Positions 41,972 to 50,868 of a DNA stretch of 64,000 nt are shown here, piece by piece. The notes beneath the pieces were generated by a model, which was not told the origin of the DNA, did not search any database, and was given only the letters and a program-made list of their open reading frames with translations. The stretch spans positions 62,001-126,000 of the forward strand of contig NZ_BOMM01000001.1 of NCBI RefSeq assembly GCF_016862195.1, given 5' to 3'. Each line of letters starts with the position of its first letter. Positions within the stretch are counted from its first letter, which is position 1. The translations under genes were made by a program, and so were the position numbers. The stretch is from Paractinoplanes ferrugineus. GTDB lineage: Bacteria; Actinomycetota; Actinomycetes; Mycobacteriales; Micromonosporaceae.

Positions 41972-42463
41972 ATGGCTCTCGGTAACCGATACAAGTCTGC
42001 GCCTGGTGCGGGCACTCTCGCCGCGCTCATCCTGGTTCTCGTCTTCGGCAGCCCCTGGTATTCGACCTGGGCAAACGACAACACCAACGCCAACACGGCG
42101 GGCGGCTACTTCCTCCGTCTGCTCGCCTGGCCGGCGTGGACGTTCAACTCCAACGACTCGCTCCGCGAGATCATCGTCGGCGACCTCAAGGCGATCCTGC
42201 TCGTCGTCCTGACCGCGCTGTTCCTCTACCTGCTGCCCGGCTCGCAGCTGGCGAGGGCGCGCGGCACGATCAGCCAGTTCTTCGCCGGCTGGGCGGCGTT
42301 CATCTTCGCCGCCGGCTTCGCCGCCCTGCTCACCACGCTTTTCCTGGCCAACCCGTCGCTGCTGGGCGCGATGCGGACGGCCGCCGAGGGAACCGGCTAC
42401 GGCCTGTTCGTCGGCTGGATCGTCGGGCTCGCCTCGCTCGGTGGCTATCGCGGCACCAGGTGA
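41972..42463 (+). CDS. Four-helix membrane protein of unknown function (163 aa)
   Basis: Begins at ATG 41972 (MALGNRYKSAPGAG). Four hydrophobic segments are seen: GTLAALILVLVFGSPWYSTW, IVGDLKAILLVVLTALFLYLL, FFAGWAAFIFAAGFAALLTTL and YGLFVGWIVGLASLGGY. It ends just before a strong bidirectional terminator. No catalytic or binding motif is seen, and no family was recognised. Confidence 0.7.
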   Translation: MALGNRYKSAPGAGTLAALILVLVFGSPWYSTWANDNTNANTAGGYFLRLLAWPAWTFNSNDSLREIIVGDLKAILLVVLTALFLYLLPGSQLARARGTISQFFAGWAAFIFAAGFAALLTTLFLANPSLLGAMRTAAEGTGYGLFVGWIVGLASLGGYRGTR

Positions 42464-42467
42464 CGCT

Positions 42468-42496
42468 TCGGGCCGGGGCCACAAACCCCGGCCCGA
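42468..42496. terminator. Bidirectional terminator
   Basis: A perfect 10-bp GC stem, CGGGCCGGGG / CCCCGGCCCG, extended by one T:A pair, with a 7-nt loop. It lies between convergent genes (plus stop 42463, minus stop 42501). There is no long T-run, so efficiency rests on stem strength. Confidence 0.7.
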
Positions 42497-42500
42497 GGTC

Positions 42501-43514
42501 TCAGACCTTCGCTTCCGCTTCCTGCTGGGGTACGTCGAACACCGCGGCCCGGGACAACGAGCCGACCGGCTGCCCGTCCTCGACCGCCACCACCTCGGTG
42601 GCATTCGCCGCCAGCATGGCCGCGAGCGCGTCGTAGAGCGTGCCGTCCGCCGCCACCGAGGGTCGGCCGTCGACCGGCGCACCCCGGTCGAGAGGCTTCA
42701 GGGCCGGCCGCAGTGGGGTCACGGCCAGCCGCCGGATGCCCCGGTCGGCGCCCACGAAGTCACCCACCGCCGTCGAGTCGGGCCGGCTCAGCAGCTCGGC
42801 CGGCGGGGCGTACTGAAGCAGCCGGCCGCCCTCGGCCAGCACCGCGATCCGGTCGCCGAGTCGCACCGCCTCGTCGATGTCATGGGTGACCAGCACGATC
42901 GTCTTGCGTACGGTCGCCTGAAGCTTGAGGAACTCCTCCTGGAGCCGGCCGCGGGCGATCGGGTCGACCGCCGAGAACGGCTCGTCCATGAGCAGCACGC
43001 GCGGGTCGGCGGCGAGCGCCCGGGCCACCCCGACCCGCTGCCGCTGGCCGCCGGAGAGCTCGTGCGGGTAGCGCTTCGCGTAGCGGGCCGGGTCGAGGCC
43101 GACCAGCTCCAGCAGCTCGTCGGCGCGCTCGTTGATCCGCTTCTTGTCCCAGCCGAGCATGCGCGGCACCGTGCCGATGTTGGTACGGATGTTCTGGTGC
43201 GGGAACAGCCCGACGTTCTGGATCACGTAGCCGATGTGCCGGCGCAGCTCGACCGCGTTGCGTTCGAGGATGTTCTCGCCGTCGATCAGGATCCGGCCCT
43301 TGGTCGGCTCGATCAGCCGGTTGATCATGCGCAGGATGGTGGACTTGCCGCAGCCGGACGGGCCGATCAGCACGGTCAGCTCGCCGGCGCGTACCTCCAG
43401 GCCGAAGTCGCCGACCGCGACCGTACCGTCCGGGTAGGTCTTGCCGATGTGTTCGAGCGTGATCGAGGCCGCGCTGCCGGCGGGCCCGGACTGCTCAAGA
43501 GCGGTAGCGTCCAC
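42501..43514 (-). CDS. Glycine-betaine/proline-type (OpuC/ProU) ABC transporter ATP-binding protein with C-terminal CBS region
   Basis: A 337-aa protein from GTG 43514, supported by AGGAAGG seven nt upstream; the ORF extension to 43601 is rejected. Walker A IGPSGCGKST, signature LSGGQRQRVGVARA, Walker B VLLMDEPFSAVD and the H-loop VTHDIDEA are intact. After ~residue 240 comes a region ending in a CBS-like half (LYDALAAMLAANATEVVAVEDG), which senses ionic strength in OpuA. It energises import of compatible solutes through the two permeases encoded divergently. Its start codon is only 2 bp from that of the first permease on the other strand. Confidence 0.9.
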   Translation of the reverse strand: MDATALEQSGPAGSAASITLEHIGKTYPDGTVAVGDFGLEVRAGELTVLIGPSGCGKSTILRMINRLIEPTKGRILIDGENILERNAVELRRHIGYVIQNVGLFPHQNIRTNIGTVPRMLGWDKKRINERADELLELVGLDPARYAKRYPHELSGGQRQRVGVARALAADPRVLLMDEPFSAVDPIARGRLQEEFLKLQATVRKTIVLVTHDIDEAVRLGDRIAVLAEGGRLLQYAPPAELLSRPDSTAVGDFVGADRGIRRLAVTPLRPALKPLDRGAPVDGRPSVAADGTLYDALAAMLAANATEVVAVEDGQPVGSLSRAAVFDVPQQEAEAKV

Positions 43515-43516
43515 GT

Positions 43517-44239
43517 ATGTCCTTCCTGTCGTGGGTGCCGGCGGCCTCGTCGCCGCTGGCCGCACCCGCCGGTGACGGGCCGGGAAATCCGTGGTTCTCA
43601 TGGCAGTACGTTCAGGACAACGCCGGCACGATCATGACCAAGCTCGGCTTCCACGTCGGGATCACTCTCGAGACCGTGGTCATCGCGCTGCTGGTCGCCG
43701 TGCCACTCGCTGTCGTCGCGTACTGGATCAGACCGCTGACCGGCCCGATTCTCGCACTGTCCGGCGTTCTCTACACGATTCCTTCGCTGGCACTGCTCGC
43801 GCTGCTGGCTCCGCTGCTCGGCGCGACCAACCGGGTGACGGTGCTGATCGCGCTCGTGCTCTACGCCCTGCTCCTGCTGGTGCGGAACGCCCTGACCGGG
43901 CTGACGCAGGTGCCGGGGGAGGTCAGGGACGCCGCGGCCGGGATGGGCTACGGCCGGTTCGGGCGGCTCTGGCACGTGGAGCTGCCGCTCGCGCTGCCCG
44001 GAATCATCACCGGCCTGCGACTCGCGACCGTCTCGACGGTGGCGCTCGTCACGATCGGGGCGATCATCGGGCAGGGCGGGCTCGGTGACCTGATCATGGG
44101 CGGCTTCTGGAACAACTTCTACCGCGCCGAGATCGTCACCGGCACCGTCCTCTGCGTGGCCCTCGCCCTGGTGTTCGACCTGGCGCTGGTCGGCCTCGGC
44201 CGGCTGCTCACGCCCTGGAGCCGGCGGAGGGCCGCGTGA
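43517..44239 (+). CDS. OpuC/ProW-type ABC transporter permease 1
   Basis: A 240-aa protein from ATG 43517. An extended N-terminus (WVPAASSPLAAPAGDG) is followed by about six membrane segments. The BPD_transp_1 EAA-type loop reads VPGEVRDAAAGMGYGRFGRLWHVELPLALPGI. It pairs with the next gene to form the heteromeric channel of an osmoprotectant importer. It starts 2 bp from the divergent ATPase start, so its promoter must lie inside the ATPase gene or the true start lies downstream (for example MTKLGFHVG, residue 40). GTGA overlap couples it to permease 2. Confidence 0.88.
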   Translation: MSFLSWVPAASSPLAAPAGDGPGNPWFSWQYVQDNAGTIMTKLGFHVGITLETVVIALLVAVPLAVVAYWIRPLTGPILALSGVLYTIPSLALLALLAPLLGATNRVTVLIALVLYALLLLVRNALTGLTQVPGEVRDAAAGMGYGRFGRLWHVELPLALPGIITGLRLATVSTVALVTIGAIIGQGGLGDLIMGGFWNNFYRAEIVTGTVLCVALALVFDLALVGLGRLLTPWSRRRAA

Positions 44240-44949
44240 ACTACTTCAAGGACGGGCTGGTCTGGCTCAACGATCCGCTGAACTGGACCAACCCCGGTGG
44301 CCTGCTCGACCGGTTGGGCGAACACCTGGAGATCACCTTCTGGGCCGTGCTCATCGGTTGCCTGATCGGCCTGCCGCTCGGCATCTGGCTCGGCCACCGC
44401 GGCCGGGGCGGCGGCGTCGTGGTGACCGTGGCCAACCTGACCCGGGCGCTGCCCACCCTCGCCCTGCTCACCATCCTGCCGCTGACCCCGATCGGCTTCG
44501 GCAAGCTTCCGGTGATCATCGCGCTGGCCATCTTCGCGATCCCGCCGCTGCTGGCCAACGCGTACACCGGGCTGCGCTCGGTCGATCCGGAGACCAAGGA
44601 GGCGGCGATCGGCATGGGTCTGTCCGGCGGTCAGCTGCTGCGCCGGGTCGAACTGCCGCTCGCGGTTCCCTACCTGGCCTCCGGCCTGCGGACGGCGGCG
44701 GTGCAGGTAGTGGCGACCGCGACACTTGCCACGTTTGTCAACGGTGGCGGGCTCGGCCAGATCATCACGGCCGGATTCGGGCTCGGCATCAACGTCGGCG
44801 GCAACCAGATCGTGGCCGGCGGCATCGCTGTGGTGCTCCTCGCACTCCTCGTCGAAGCCGTCTTCGCCGGAGTGGAACGCCTGGTCACACCCCGTCCGCT
44901 GCGGACAGTCCGACGCCGCCGGGTCGCCCGTCCGGTGGGTACCACGTAA
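44236..44949 (+). CDS. OpuC/ProW-type ABC transporter permease 2
   Basis: A 237-aa protein from GTG 44236 overlapping the preceding stop. Six membrane segments are visible, and the EAA loop DPETKEAAIGMGLSGGQLLRRVELPLAVPYL is typical of OpuCB/OpuCD. The ProW-like FVNGGGLGQIITAGFGLGIN block follows. It forms the second half of the channel with the gene at 43517. A basic C-terminal tail (RTVRRRRVARP) is cytosolic. The substrate-binding protein gene follows after 115 bp. Confidence 0.9.
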   Translation: MNYFKDGLVWLNDPLNWTNPGGLLDRLGEHLEITFWAVLIGCLIGLPLGIWLGHRGRGGGVVVTVANLTRALPTLALLTILPLTPIGFGKLPVIIALAIFAIPPLLANAYTGLRSVDPETKEAAIGMGLSGGQLLRRVELPLAVPYLASGLRTAAVQVVATATLATFVNGGGLGQIITAGFGLGINVGGNQIVAGGIAVVLLALLVEAVFAGVERLVTPRPLRTVRRRRVARPVGTT

Positions 44950-45064
44950 CAGACCAGCATCTTTCGGCAAAGTTGTCATACCCAGCGGGTAGACCTGGCA
45001 GGGCATACCAAACGGACACGCGGTGTGGCCACCCTGGCCGTGCCGGGACACAGAAGGCGGCAGT

Positions 45065-46057
45065 ATGCGTCCTCACCTGCTCCTGATGGCCGCCGCCACG
45101 ACGGCCGTCCTCACTCTCACCGCCTGCGGCAGCGCCGGCTCGTCCGGCACCGAGGCACCGCCGTCGTCGGCCGCCGGTGCCGGCTGCGCGCCCGTCGCCG
45201 GTGACTCCCTGGTCGTGCTGACCGACGACAAGAAGCTGCAGAACACCGACAACGTCCTCCCGGCGATCAACAAGAAGGCGTCCTCGCCCGAGTTGATCGC
45301 CGCCCTCGACAAGGTGTCCGCGGCTCTCGACACGGCCAAGCTCATCGCGCTCAACAAGGCGGTCGACGTCGACCGCAAGTCCTCCAAGGCCGCCGCGCAG
45401 GAGTTCGTCACCGCCAACAACGTGACCGCCGGCATCACCAAGGGCAAGGGCGGCAACATCACGGTCGGCGCGGCGAACTTCAGCGAGAGTGCCACGCTCG
45501 GCGAGCTCTACGCCCAAGCCCTGACCGCGGCCGGCTACACCGTCAAGGTCCAGCAGATCGGCAACCGTGAGCTCTACGAGCCCGCGCTGGAGAAGGGCGA
45601 CATCGCGGTCGTCCCGGAATACGCCGCCACCCTCGCCACCTTCCTCCAGGGCAAGGTCGACAAGAACGGGAAAGACCCGTCCTCCAGCGACCTCGACACC
45701 ACCGTCACCAACCTCAAGGCCCTCGGTGACAAGGTCGGCCTGACCTTCGGTGCCCCGTCGCAGGCGCAGGACCAGAACGCGTTCGCGACCACCAGCGCCT
45801 TCGCCGACAAGTACGGCGTGAAGACGCTCTCCGACCTGGCCGCCAAGTGCAACGGCGCGGCGACCGTGCTCGGCGGCCCGGCCGAGTGCCCGCAGCGGCC
45901 GAAGTGTCAGCAGGGTCTCGTCGACGTCTACAACTTCCAGGCCGGCAAGTTCTCCAGCCTGGACGCGGGCGGCCCGCTCACCAAGACCGCGCTGAAGACC
46001 GCCACGATCAGTGTCGGCCTGGTGTTCAGCTCGGACAGCGCTCTCGCCGCCGGCTGA
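45065..46057 (+). CDS. Osmoprotectant ABC transporter substrate-binding lipoprotein with circularly permuted domain order
   Basis: A 330-aa lipoprotein from ATG 45065 (signal ending LTLTACGS, lipid Cys21). It belongs to the OpuAC/ProX/OsmoX family that captures betaine or choline. Family members normally start with the ITVGxxxFSES block and finish with VLxDDKKLQPxxNVxP and an xDLIxLNKxVDVDxK block. Here the finishing part comes first: LVVLTDDKKLQNTDNVLPAI and LIALNKAVDVDRKSSK occupy residues ~48-122. ITVGAANFSESATLGELYAQ starts at ~130, and the protein ends at LVFSSDSALAAG, exactly where the normal chain would continue into VVLxDDKK. It is the last gene of the importer set, followed by a terminator. 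Confidence 0.85.
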   Translation: MRPHLLLMAAATTAVLTLTACGSAGSSGTEAPPSSAAGAGCAPVAGDSLVVLTDDKKLQNTDNVLPAINKKASSPELIAALDKVSAALDTAKLIALNKAVDVDRKSSKAAAQEFVTANNVTAGITKGKGGNITVGAANFSESATLGELYAQALTAAGYTVKVQQIGNRELYEPALEKGDIAVVPEYAATLATFLQGKVDKNGKDPSSSDLDTTVTNLKALGDKVGLTFGAPSQAQDQNAFATTSAFADKYGVKTLSDLAAKCNGAATVLGGPAECPQRPKCQQGLVDVYNFQAGKFSSLDAGGPLTKTALKTATISVGLVFSSDSALAAG

Positions 46058-46080
46058 TCCGACCGCGACAGCTACGAGGG

Positions 46081-46116
46081 GAACGCCGGGTTTCTACCTT
46101 TTGAAGCCCGGCGTTC
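46081..46116 (+). terminator. Terminator after the substrate-binding protein gene
   Basis: GAACGCCGGG (46081-46090) pairs perfectly with CCCGGCGTTC (46107-46116) around a T-rich loop. TGCCATTT follows. It lies 24 bp after the stop at 46057. Confidence 0.7.
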
Positions 46117-46158
46117 TGCCATTTCGTCTATGGCCCGTTCTCGGTAGCATGGGCGGCC

Positions 46159-47745
46159 ATGCCGGACAGGGACCCCGACGCGGGACACAGCGCACGACTG
46201 CTCCGCGGCCTCATCTGGGCGGGCGTGCTGCTCGCCCCCCTGGCCGCGGTCGTTGTGCTGCTCGGTCAAAGCTCCGGCTCGGTGCGTTTCGCCGTGCTGC
46301 TGATCGCCGTGAGCGTCGTGCTTGTCGGTTCCGCCGTGCTGATCCGCAGCGATCCGGTGCTCCAGCGCGGCCACGTCGAGGAACGTGTCGCCGAAGAGGT
46401 CGAAGCCCTGCGAGTCCAACTGCGAGCCGAGTTCGGCCACGCCGCCCCACCCGCGGCCGCCGGCTTCCTCCCGGACGCGCCACCGGCTCCGGGCTTCTTC
46501 CCGGACGCGCCACCGGCTCCGGGCTTCTTCCCGGACGCCCAGCCTGCTCCCGCGGGCTTCTTCCAGGACGCTCCGCCGGCGGCAGACGGCCCGTTCCCGG
46601 TCGCCCCGCCCCCGCGCCGCGCCGATCCCGCCGACCAGCGCCGCGCCGACCCGGCCGGTGGCGGCCGCGCAAGCACCCATGCCCCAGCCGCGGCCGTCGC
46701 CGCGGTGCGCCCCGCGCCGGGCATGACGAGTGGCGCGCGTCCGGTTGCGCCCCCCGCCGGGCCCGCCGTCCCACGCCAGCGCGGGGCCGCCTCGGTGGCG
46801 GTGCCGCCCTCCGCGCCCACTCCGCCGCGCGCCGCGGCCGCAGTCCGCCCCGGCGGCACGTACGGCCGTCCGGAGAGCCTCGACAGCGACTTCGGCGCCA
46901 GTGACGGTTACTCCGACGTGGCGGCGGCCCCGAACGGCCCGGGCTACGCCGCTGCGGGTCCGCCCTCGAACGGAGCCGGCCACGCCGCCGGCGGCCCGCC
47001 CTCGAATCCTGCCGGCTACGCCGCTGCCGGCCCGCCCTCGAACGGTTCCGGCTACGCCGCCGGTGCGGGCCCGAGTGGTGCCGGCTATGCCGCTGTCGGC
47101 GAGGGCCCGAGTGGCAACGTGTATTCCGGCCCGGTCCCGGACGGCGGGGAGTACGGCTACGCCGACCCGTCCGACGGATTCGAAGCGCCCGGCTACTCGA
47201 CCGAGTACGGCTCGGACGGGGCTTACGGCACCGAGTACGGCTACGCCGGTGCCAACGGCTACGGCCCGGCGGGCGAGGAATACGCGTACGGTCCGCCGGA
47301 CGCCGGCTATGCCCAGCCGAATCAGGGCTACGCCCAATCGCCCAACGGCTTCGCCCCACCCGGCGCCGGCGATCACGTGCCCGCGAACGTCTACGGCTCC
47401 GCCCCGCCGCGGCCGAACGTCTACGGCGGCAACGGCCCCGTCCCGCAGCCGAACGTCTACGGCGGCGGGAACGGCACCGGTTCGGTCCAGCAACCCAACG
47501 TGTACGGGAGCGGCTCCGCCGAGCCCACCGTCTACGGCGCGGGCGGCGGCTACGACGAGGATGACGACAGCTACAGCCTGGACGGCGGCTACGACGGGCC
47601 GCTTCCGGCCGGCGATCCCAGCTACCGGGCCAAGCGGCATCGCCCCTCCGCCAACGACACCAACATCGGCACGATGGCGGACTTCGCCGAGTACGAGGGC
47701 TGGCAGCCCGACGAGCGTTATGTGCAGGACTTCGGCGGGCGCTGA
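46159..47745 (+). CDS. Membrane protein with long low-complexity repeat domain
   Basis: A 528-aa protein from ATG 46159. Two membrane helices lie close to the N-terminus (LLRGLIWAGVLLAPLAAVVVLL and FAVLLIAVSVVLVGSAVLI). About 420 disordered residues follow, built from three repeat types: GFFPDAPPAP (46465-46560), YAAAGPPSNG-like units (46930-47110) and NVYGG/PNVYG units (47380-47540). The conserved-looking end is NDTNIGTMADFAEYEGWQPD. The position between DUF3180 and DUF2520 genes is where mycobacteria carry an Ala/Arg/Pro-rich membrane protein (Rv3604c, from memory). The function is unknown. Confidence 0.75.
   Translation: MPDRDPDAGHSARLLRGLIWAGVLLAPLAAVVVLLGQSSGSVRFAVLLIAVSVVLVGSAVLIRSDPVLQRGHVEERVAEEVEALRVQLRAEFGHAAPPAAAGFLPDAPPAPGFFPDAPPAPGFFPDAQPAPAGFFQDAPPAADGPFPVAPPPRRADPADQRRADPAGGGRASTHAPAAAVAAVRPAPGMTSGARPVAPPAGPAVPRQRGAASVAVPPSAPTPPRAAAAVRPGGTYGRPESLDSDFGASDGYSDVAAAPNGPGYAAAGPPSNGAGHAAGGPPSNPAGYAAAGPPSNGSGYAAGAGPSGAGYAAVGEGPSGNVYSGPVPDGGEYGYADPSDGFEAPGYSTEYGSDGAYGTEYGYAGANGYGPAGEEYAYGPPDAGYAQPNQGYAQSPNGFAPPGAGDHVPANVYGSAPPRPNVYGGNGPVPQPNVYGGGNGTGSVQQPNVYGSGSAEPTVYGAGGGYDEDDDSYSLDGGYDGPLPAGDPSYRAKRHRPSANDTNIGTMADFAEYEGWQPDERYVQDFGGR
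46465..47540 (+). repeat. Coding low-complexity repeats within the 528-aa membrane protein
   Basis: Three successive blocks of short coding repeats: GFFPDAPPAP x3, about five YAAxGPPSNx units, and about six NVYG units. Tyr/Gly/Pro/Asn-rich composition suggests a disordered or phase-separating segment. DNA repeats such as GGACGCGCCACCGGCTCCGG (near 46474 and 46504) could slip and vary in length. Confidence 0.7.
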
Positions 47746-47749
47746 GCGG

Positions 47750-48895
47750 CTACTTGTCGATGTCGCCGACGACGAAGAACATCGACCCGAGGATGGCGAT
47801 CAGGTCGGGCACCAGGCAGCCCGGGATCAGCGTGGCCAGGGCCTGCACGTTCGCGTAGGAGGCGGTGCGCAGTTTGAGCCGCCAGGGCGTCTTCTCGCCT
47901 CGGGACACCAGGTAGTAGCCGTTGACGCCGAGTGGGTTCTCGGTCCACGCGTAGGTGTGGCCCTCGGGCGCCTTGACCACCTTCGGCAGGCGTACGTTCA
48001 CCGGCCCGGAGATCCGGTCGACCCGATCCAGGCACTCCTCGGCGAGGTCGAGCGACACGTACGACTGGTCCAGCAGCATCTCGAAGCGGGCGTGACAGTC
48101 CCCGCTCGTCTTCGTGACCACGGGAACCGTCAATTGGTCGTACGCCAGGTAGGGCTCGTCCCGGCGCAGGTCGAAATCGAGGCCGGACGCCCGCGCCACC
48201 GGCCCGGACGCGCCGTAGGCAGCGGCCTGGGCGGCCGTGAGGACGCCGACTCCGACGGTGCGCGCGAGGAAGATGTCGTTGTTGCGGATCACGTTGTCGA
48301 GGTCGGGCAGTCGCTTACGGACCGTGTTGATGGCTTGCCGGGCCCGTTTGGTCCAGCCGGCCGGGACCTCCTCCTTGATGCCACCGACCCGGTTGAACAT
48401 GTAGTGCATCCGCCCGCCGGTGGCCTCCTCCATCACCGCCTGCAACGTCTCGCGCTCACGGAACGCGTAGAACATCGGGGTGATCGCGCCGATCTCCAGC
48501 GGGTAGGAGCCGAGGAACATCAGGTGGTTGAGCACCCGGTTGAGTTCGGCCATGGCCATCCGCAGCCAGACCGCGCGTTCGGGGACCTCGATGCCCATGA
48601 GTCGTTCGACGGCGAGCGCGACGCCCAGCTCGTTGGCGAACGCGGACAGCCAGTCGTGTCGGTTGGCGAGCACCAGGATCTGCCGGTAGTCGCGCACCTC
48701 GAACAGCTTCTCGGCGCCGCGGTGCATGTAGCCGACGATCGGCTCGCAGGTCACGACCCGCTCACCGTCGAGGGTGAGCTTGAGCCGGAGCACGCCGTGG
48801 GTGGACGGGTGCTGCGGTCCGATGTTGAGCACCATGTCCGCCGTGTCGAGGCCGGCGCCGGTCCCGACGGTCATCTCACGCAGCTGGTCCGTCAC
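47750..48895 (-). CDS. nuoD: NADH-quinone oxidoreductase subunit D-like (49 kDa) protein, outside a nuo operon
   Basis: A 381-aa protein from GTG 48895 overlapping the methyltransferase stop (GTGA). [14 protein letters not shown] and [16 protein letters not shown] are the quinone-site blocks of complex I 49-kDa subunits. [31 protein letters not shown] and the C-terminal [23 protein letters not shown] are also standard. NuoD normally lies in a 14-gene nuo operon; here it is solitary, as in the second nuoD copies of some actinomycetes. It could serve an alternative complex I-like assembly. The pairing with a MidA-type methyltransferase is notable. Confidence 0.9.
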   Translation of the reverse strand: MTDQLREMTVGTGAGLDTADMVLNIGPQHPSTHGVLRLKLTLDGERVVTCEPIVGYMHRGAEKLFEVRDYRQILVLANRHDWLSAFANELGVALAVERLMGIEVPERAVWLRMAMAELNRVLNHLMFLGSYPLEIGAITPMFYAFRERETLQAVMEEATGGRMHYMFNRVGGIKEEVPAGWTKRARQAINTVRKRLPDLDNVIRNNDIFLARTVGVGVLTAAQAAAYGASGPVARASGLDFDLRRDEPYLAYDQLTVPVVTKTSGDCHARFEMLLDQSYVSLDLAEECLDRVDRISGPVNVRLPKVVKAPEGHTYAWTENPLGVNGYYLVSRGEKTPWRLKLRTASYANVQALATLIPGCLVPDLIAILGSMFFVVGDIDK

Positions 48896-49893
48896 AGGAG
48901 CATGCTCCCACGCGCGTCGATCCCCACCGTGTGCAGCAGCCACCAGTGTCCGCCGAGTCCGGCCGGTTCGATCAGCTCGGCGGCGGCTCCGGCGGCGGCG
49001 AGCGCCCGCACGTAACCGGCCGGGTCACTGCGGGCAAGATCAAGTGGTGGCCGGGCGCCGTCGATCCCGAGCGCTTTCAGCGCCTCCCGCTGGGTGCTCA
49101 TTTGGTACGGGATTCCGGCCGCGACCGCCACCGCGTCCATCGCGACGTGGGCCGTGACGTCGCAACTTCCATCGGGTACGGGTAACACCTGTCGCCCGGC
49201 GCGGAAGCCGGTGAGTGTCCCGTGCGTCGGCCGCGCGTCCCGGAAATGTCCGTAGTCGACGGCCAGCGCGCCTCCTCGCCGCACCTGCCCGACCGCGTCC
49301 GCCCAGGCCGCGTCCCGGCTCCAGCCGATCTCCGCCCGGCCCGGTCGCGGCCACCAGCGACTGAGCCAGAACAGGTCGGCCGCGTCGGCCGCCCCGCCCA
49401 GCGACTCCGCCCCGCTGCCGGGGTCGACCAGAACTTTCCGCAGCCGCCCGTTGTCGTCGACGTCCACCACGTCCAGCGGCACGTTGTCGAGCCACTCGGT
49501 GGCGATCAGCAGCCCGACGATGTCCCCCGGAATGTCCCGCCGCCAGCGAATCCCCGGCTCAGCCCGCCCGCCTCCGCCATCGGCCGGAGCTGGGGCGGCC
49601 GGGGCCGAGGCGGCCGGGGGTGGGGCCAGCTCGACGGCGGTCAGGCGGGCACGGCTCGCCAGGTCCTCGGGCAGCAATTGGCGCAGCGTGCTCAACAGCT
49701 CGCCCCGCCCGGCCCCGACATCGACGATCTCGAACACCGCCGGGTGTCCGAGCGCGGCGTCGAGCCGCGTGACCAGTTTCAGAAGGGCACCCGCGAACAG
49801 CGGCGACGCGTGCACACTTGTCCGGAAATGCTGGGACGGACCGGTCGTGCCGCGCGTGAAGAATCCCGCCGGCCCGTACAGCCCGGCGGTCAT
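48892..49893 (-). CDS. SAM-dependent methyltransferase, MidA/NDUFAF7-like
   Basis: A 333-aa protein from ATG 49893 ([12 protein letters not shown]); an in-frame start at 49932 is possible. [23 protein letters not shown] is the N-terminal family block, [13 protein letters not shown] the SAM motif I and [13 protein letters not shown] motif II/III. The MidA/NDUFAF7 family includes the mitochondrial enzyme that dimethylates an arginine of NDUFS2, the NuoD homologue. The stop overlaps the start of the nuoD-like gene, so the presumed enzyme and its presumed target are co-translated. The link is inference supported by family knowledge and position. Confidence 0.82.
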   Translation of the reverse strand: MTAGLYGPAGFFTRGTTGPSQHFRTSVHASPLFAGALLKLVTRLDAALGHPAVFEIVDVGAGRGELLSTLRQLLPEDLASRARLTAVELAPPPAASAPAAPAPADGGGGRAEPGIRWRRDIPGDIVGLLIATEWLDNVPLDVVDVDDNGRLRKVLVDPGSGAESLGGAADAADLFWLSRWWPRPGRAEIGWSRDAAWADAVGQVRRGGALAVDYGHFRDARPTHGTLTGFRAGRQVLPVPDGSCDVTAHVAMDAVAVAAGIPYQMSTQREALKALGIDGARPPLDLARSDPAGYVRALAAAGAAAELIEPAGLGGHWWLLHTVGIDARGSMLL

Positions 49894-50007
49894 CGCCGCC
49901 CGCCATCCAGTCACACGTGCAGTTGACCACACGTTGTTGTCACGAGCGTGTTACGGGTGCGCATACTGGCGCTCGACCGGTACCCACTTCGAGGACTGGA
50001 TCCGCAC

Positions 50008-50868
50008 ATGAACCGCACCCTCACCGTCGGTGTTATCGGCGCCGGCCGGGTCGGCGCCGTCGTCGGCGCCGCCCTGAACGCGGCCGGCCACCGGGTGGTG
50101 GCCGCGGCGGCCGTCTCCGCCGCCTCCCGGGACCGGGCCGCCCGCCTGCTCCCGGACGCCGCGATCCGCCCGGCCCACGAGGTCGCCCGAGCCGCCGACG
50201 ACCTGCTGCTGCTGGCGGTCCCCGACGACGCGCTGCGCGATGTGGTCGCCGGCCTGGCCAAGACGGGTGCGTTGCGGCCCGGCCAGATCGTGGCGCACAC
50301 GTCCGGCGCGCATGGCCTGGCCGTTCTGGGCGATGTGCACGGCATGGCCCTGCACCCCGCGATGACGTTCACCGGTGCCGACGCCGACGTGGCCCGGCTC
50401 GACGGCATCGCCTGGGGCGTCACCACCCGGGACCGGGCCTTTGCCACCCGGCTGGTCGCCGACCTGGGCGGCATCCCCGAGTGGATCGCCGAGGACAACC
50501 GCCCGCTCTACCACGCGGCCCTCGCGCACGGCGCCAATCACCTGGTCACACTGGTCAACGAGGCCGCCGACCTGCTGCGTGCGGCCGGTGTCGAGGACCC
50601 CGAGCGGGTGCTCGGCCCGCTGCTACGAGCCGCCCTGGACAACGCGCTGCGCCTCGGCGACGCGGCGCTGACCGGCCCGGTCTCCCGGGGCGACGCCGGC
50701 ACCGTGGCCAAGCATCTGGACCGGCTGCCGCCCGACGCCGTCGGCACCTACCTGGCGCTGGCCCGCCGGACCGCCGGCCGCGCGGTGGCCGCCGGCCGCT
50801 TGCGCCCGCAGGACGCCGCCCAGTTGATGGACGTCCTGTCCCGGGTCGCGGTGGGGAGCGTCGGATGA
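50008..50868 (+). CDS. Rossmann-like and DUF2520 domain oxidoreductase-like protein
   Basis: A 286-aa protein from ATG 50008 ([20 protein letters not shown]). GAGRVG is a nucleotide-binding Gly motif, followed by [26 protein letters not shown] and [19 protein letters not shown]. The second half ([19 protein letters not shown]) is the helical DUF2520 domain, resembling 6-phosphogluconate/ketopantoate reductase dimerisation domains. Its stop overlaps the panC ATG (ATGA). Genes of this family sit beside panC in most actinobacteria, so a ketopantoate reductase-like role has been suspected but is unproven. Confidence 0.87.
   Translation: MNRTLTVGVIGAGRVGAVVGAALNAAGHRVVAAAAVSAASRDRAARLLPDAAIRPAHEVARAADDLLLLAVPDDALRDVVAGLAKTGALRPGQIVAHTSGAHGLAVLGDVHGMALHPAMTFTGADADVARLDGIAWGVTTRDRAFATRLVADLGGIPEWIAEDNRPLYHAALAHGANHLVTLVNEAADLLRAAGVEDPERVLGPLLRAALDNALRLGDAALTGPVSRGDAGTVAKHLDRLPPDAVGTYLALARRTAGRAVAAGRLRPQDAAQLMDVLSRVAVGSVG

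Noticed and set aside
46072..47640. 522-aa minus-strand frame over the repeat-rich membrane protein
   Set aside because: Low-complexity complement of the coding repeats; the plus frame has membrane helices and a better start.
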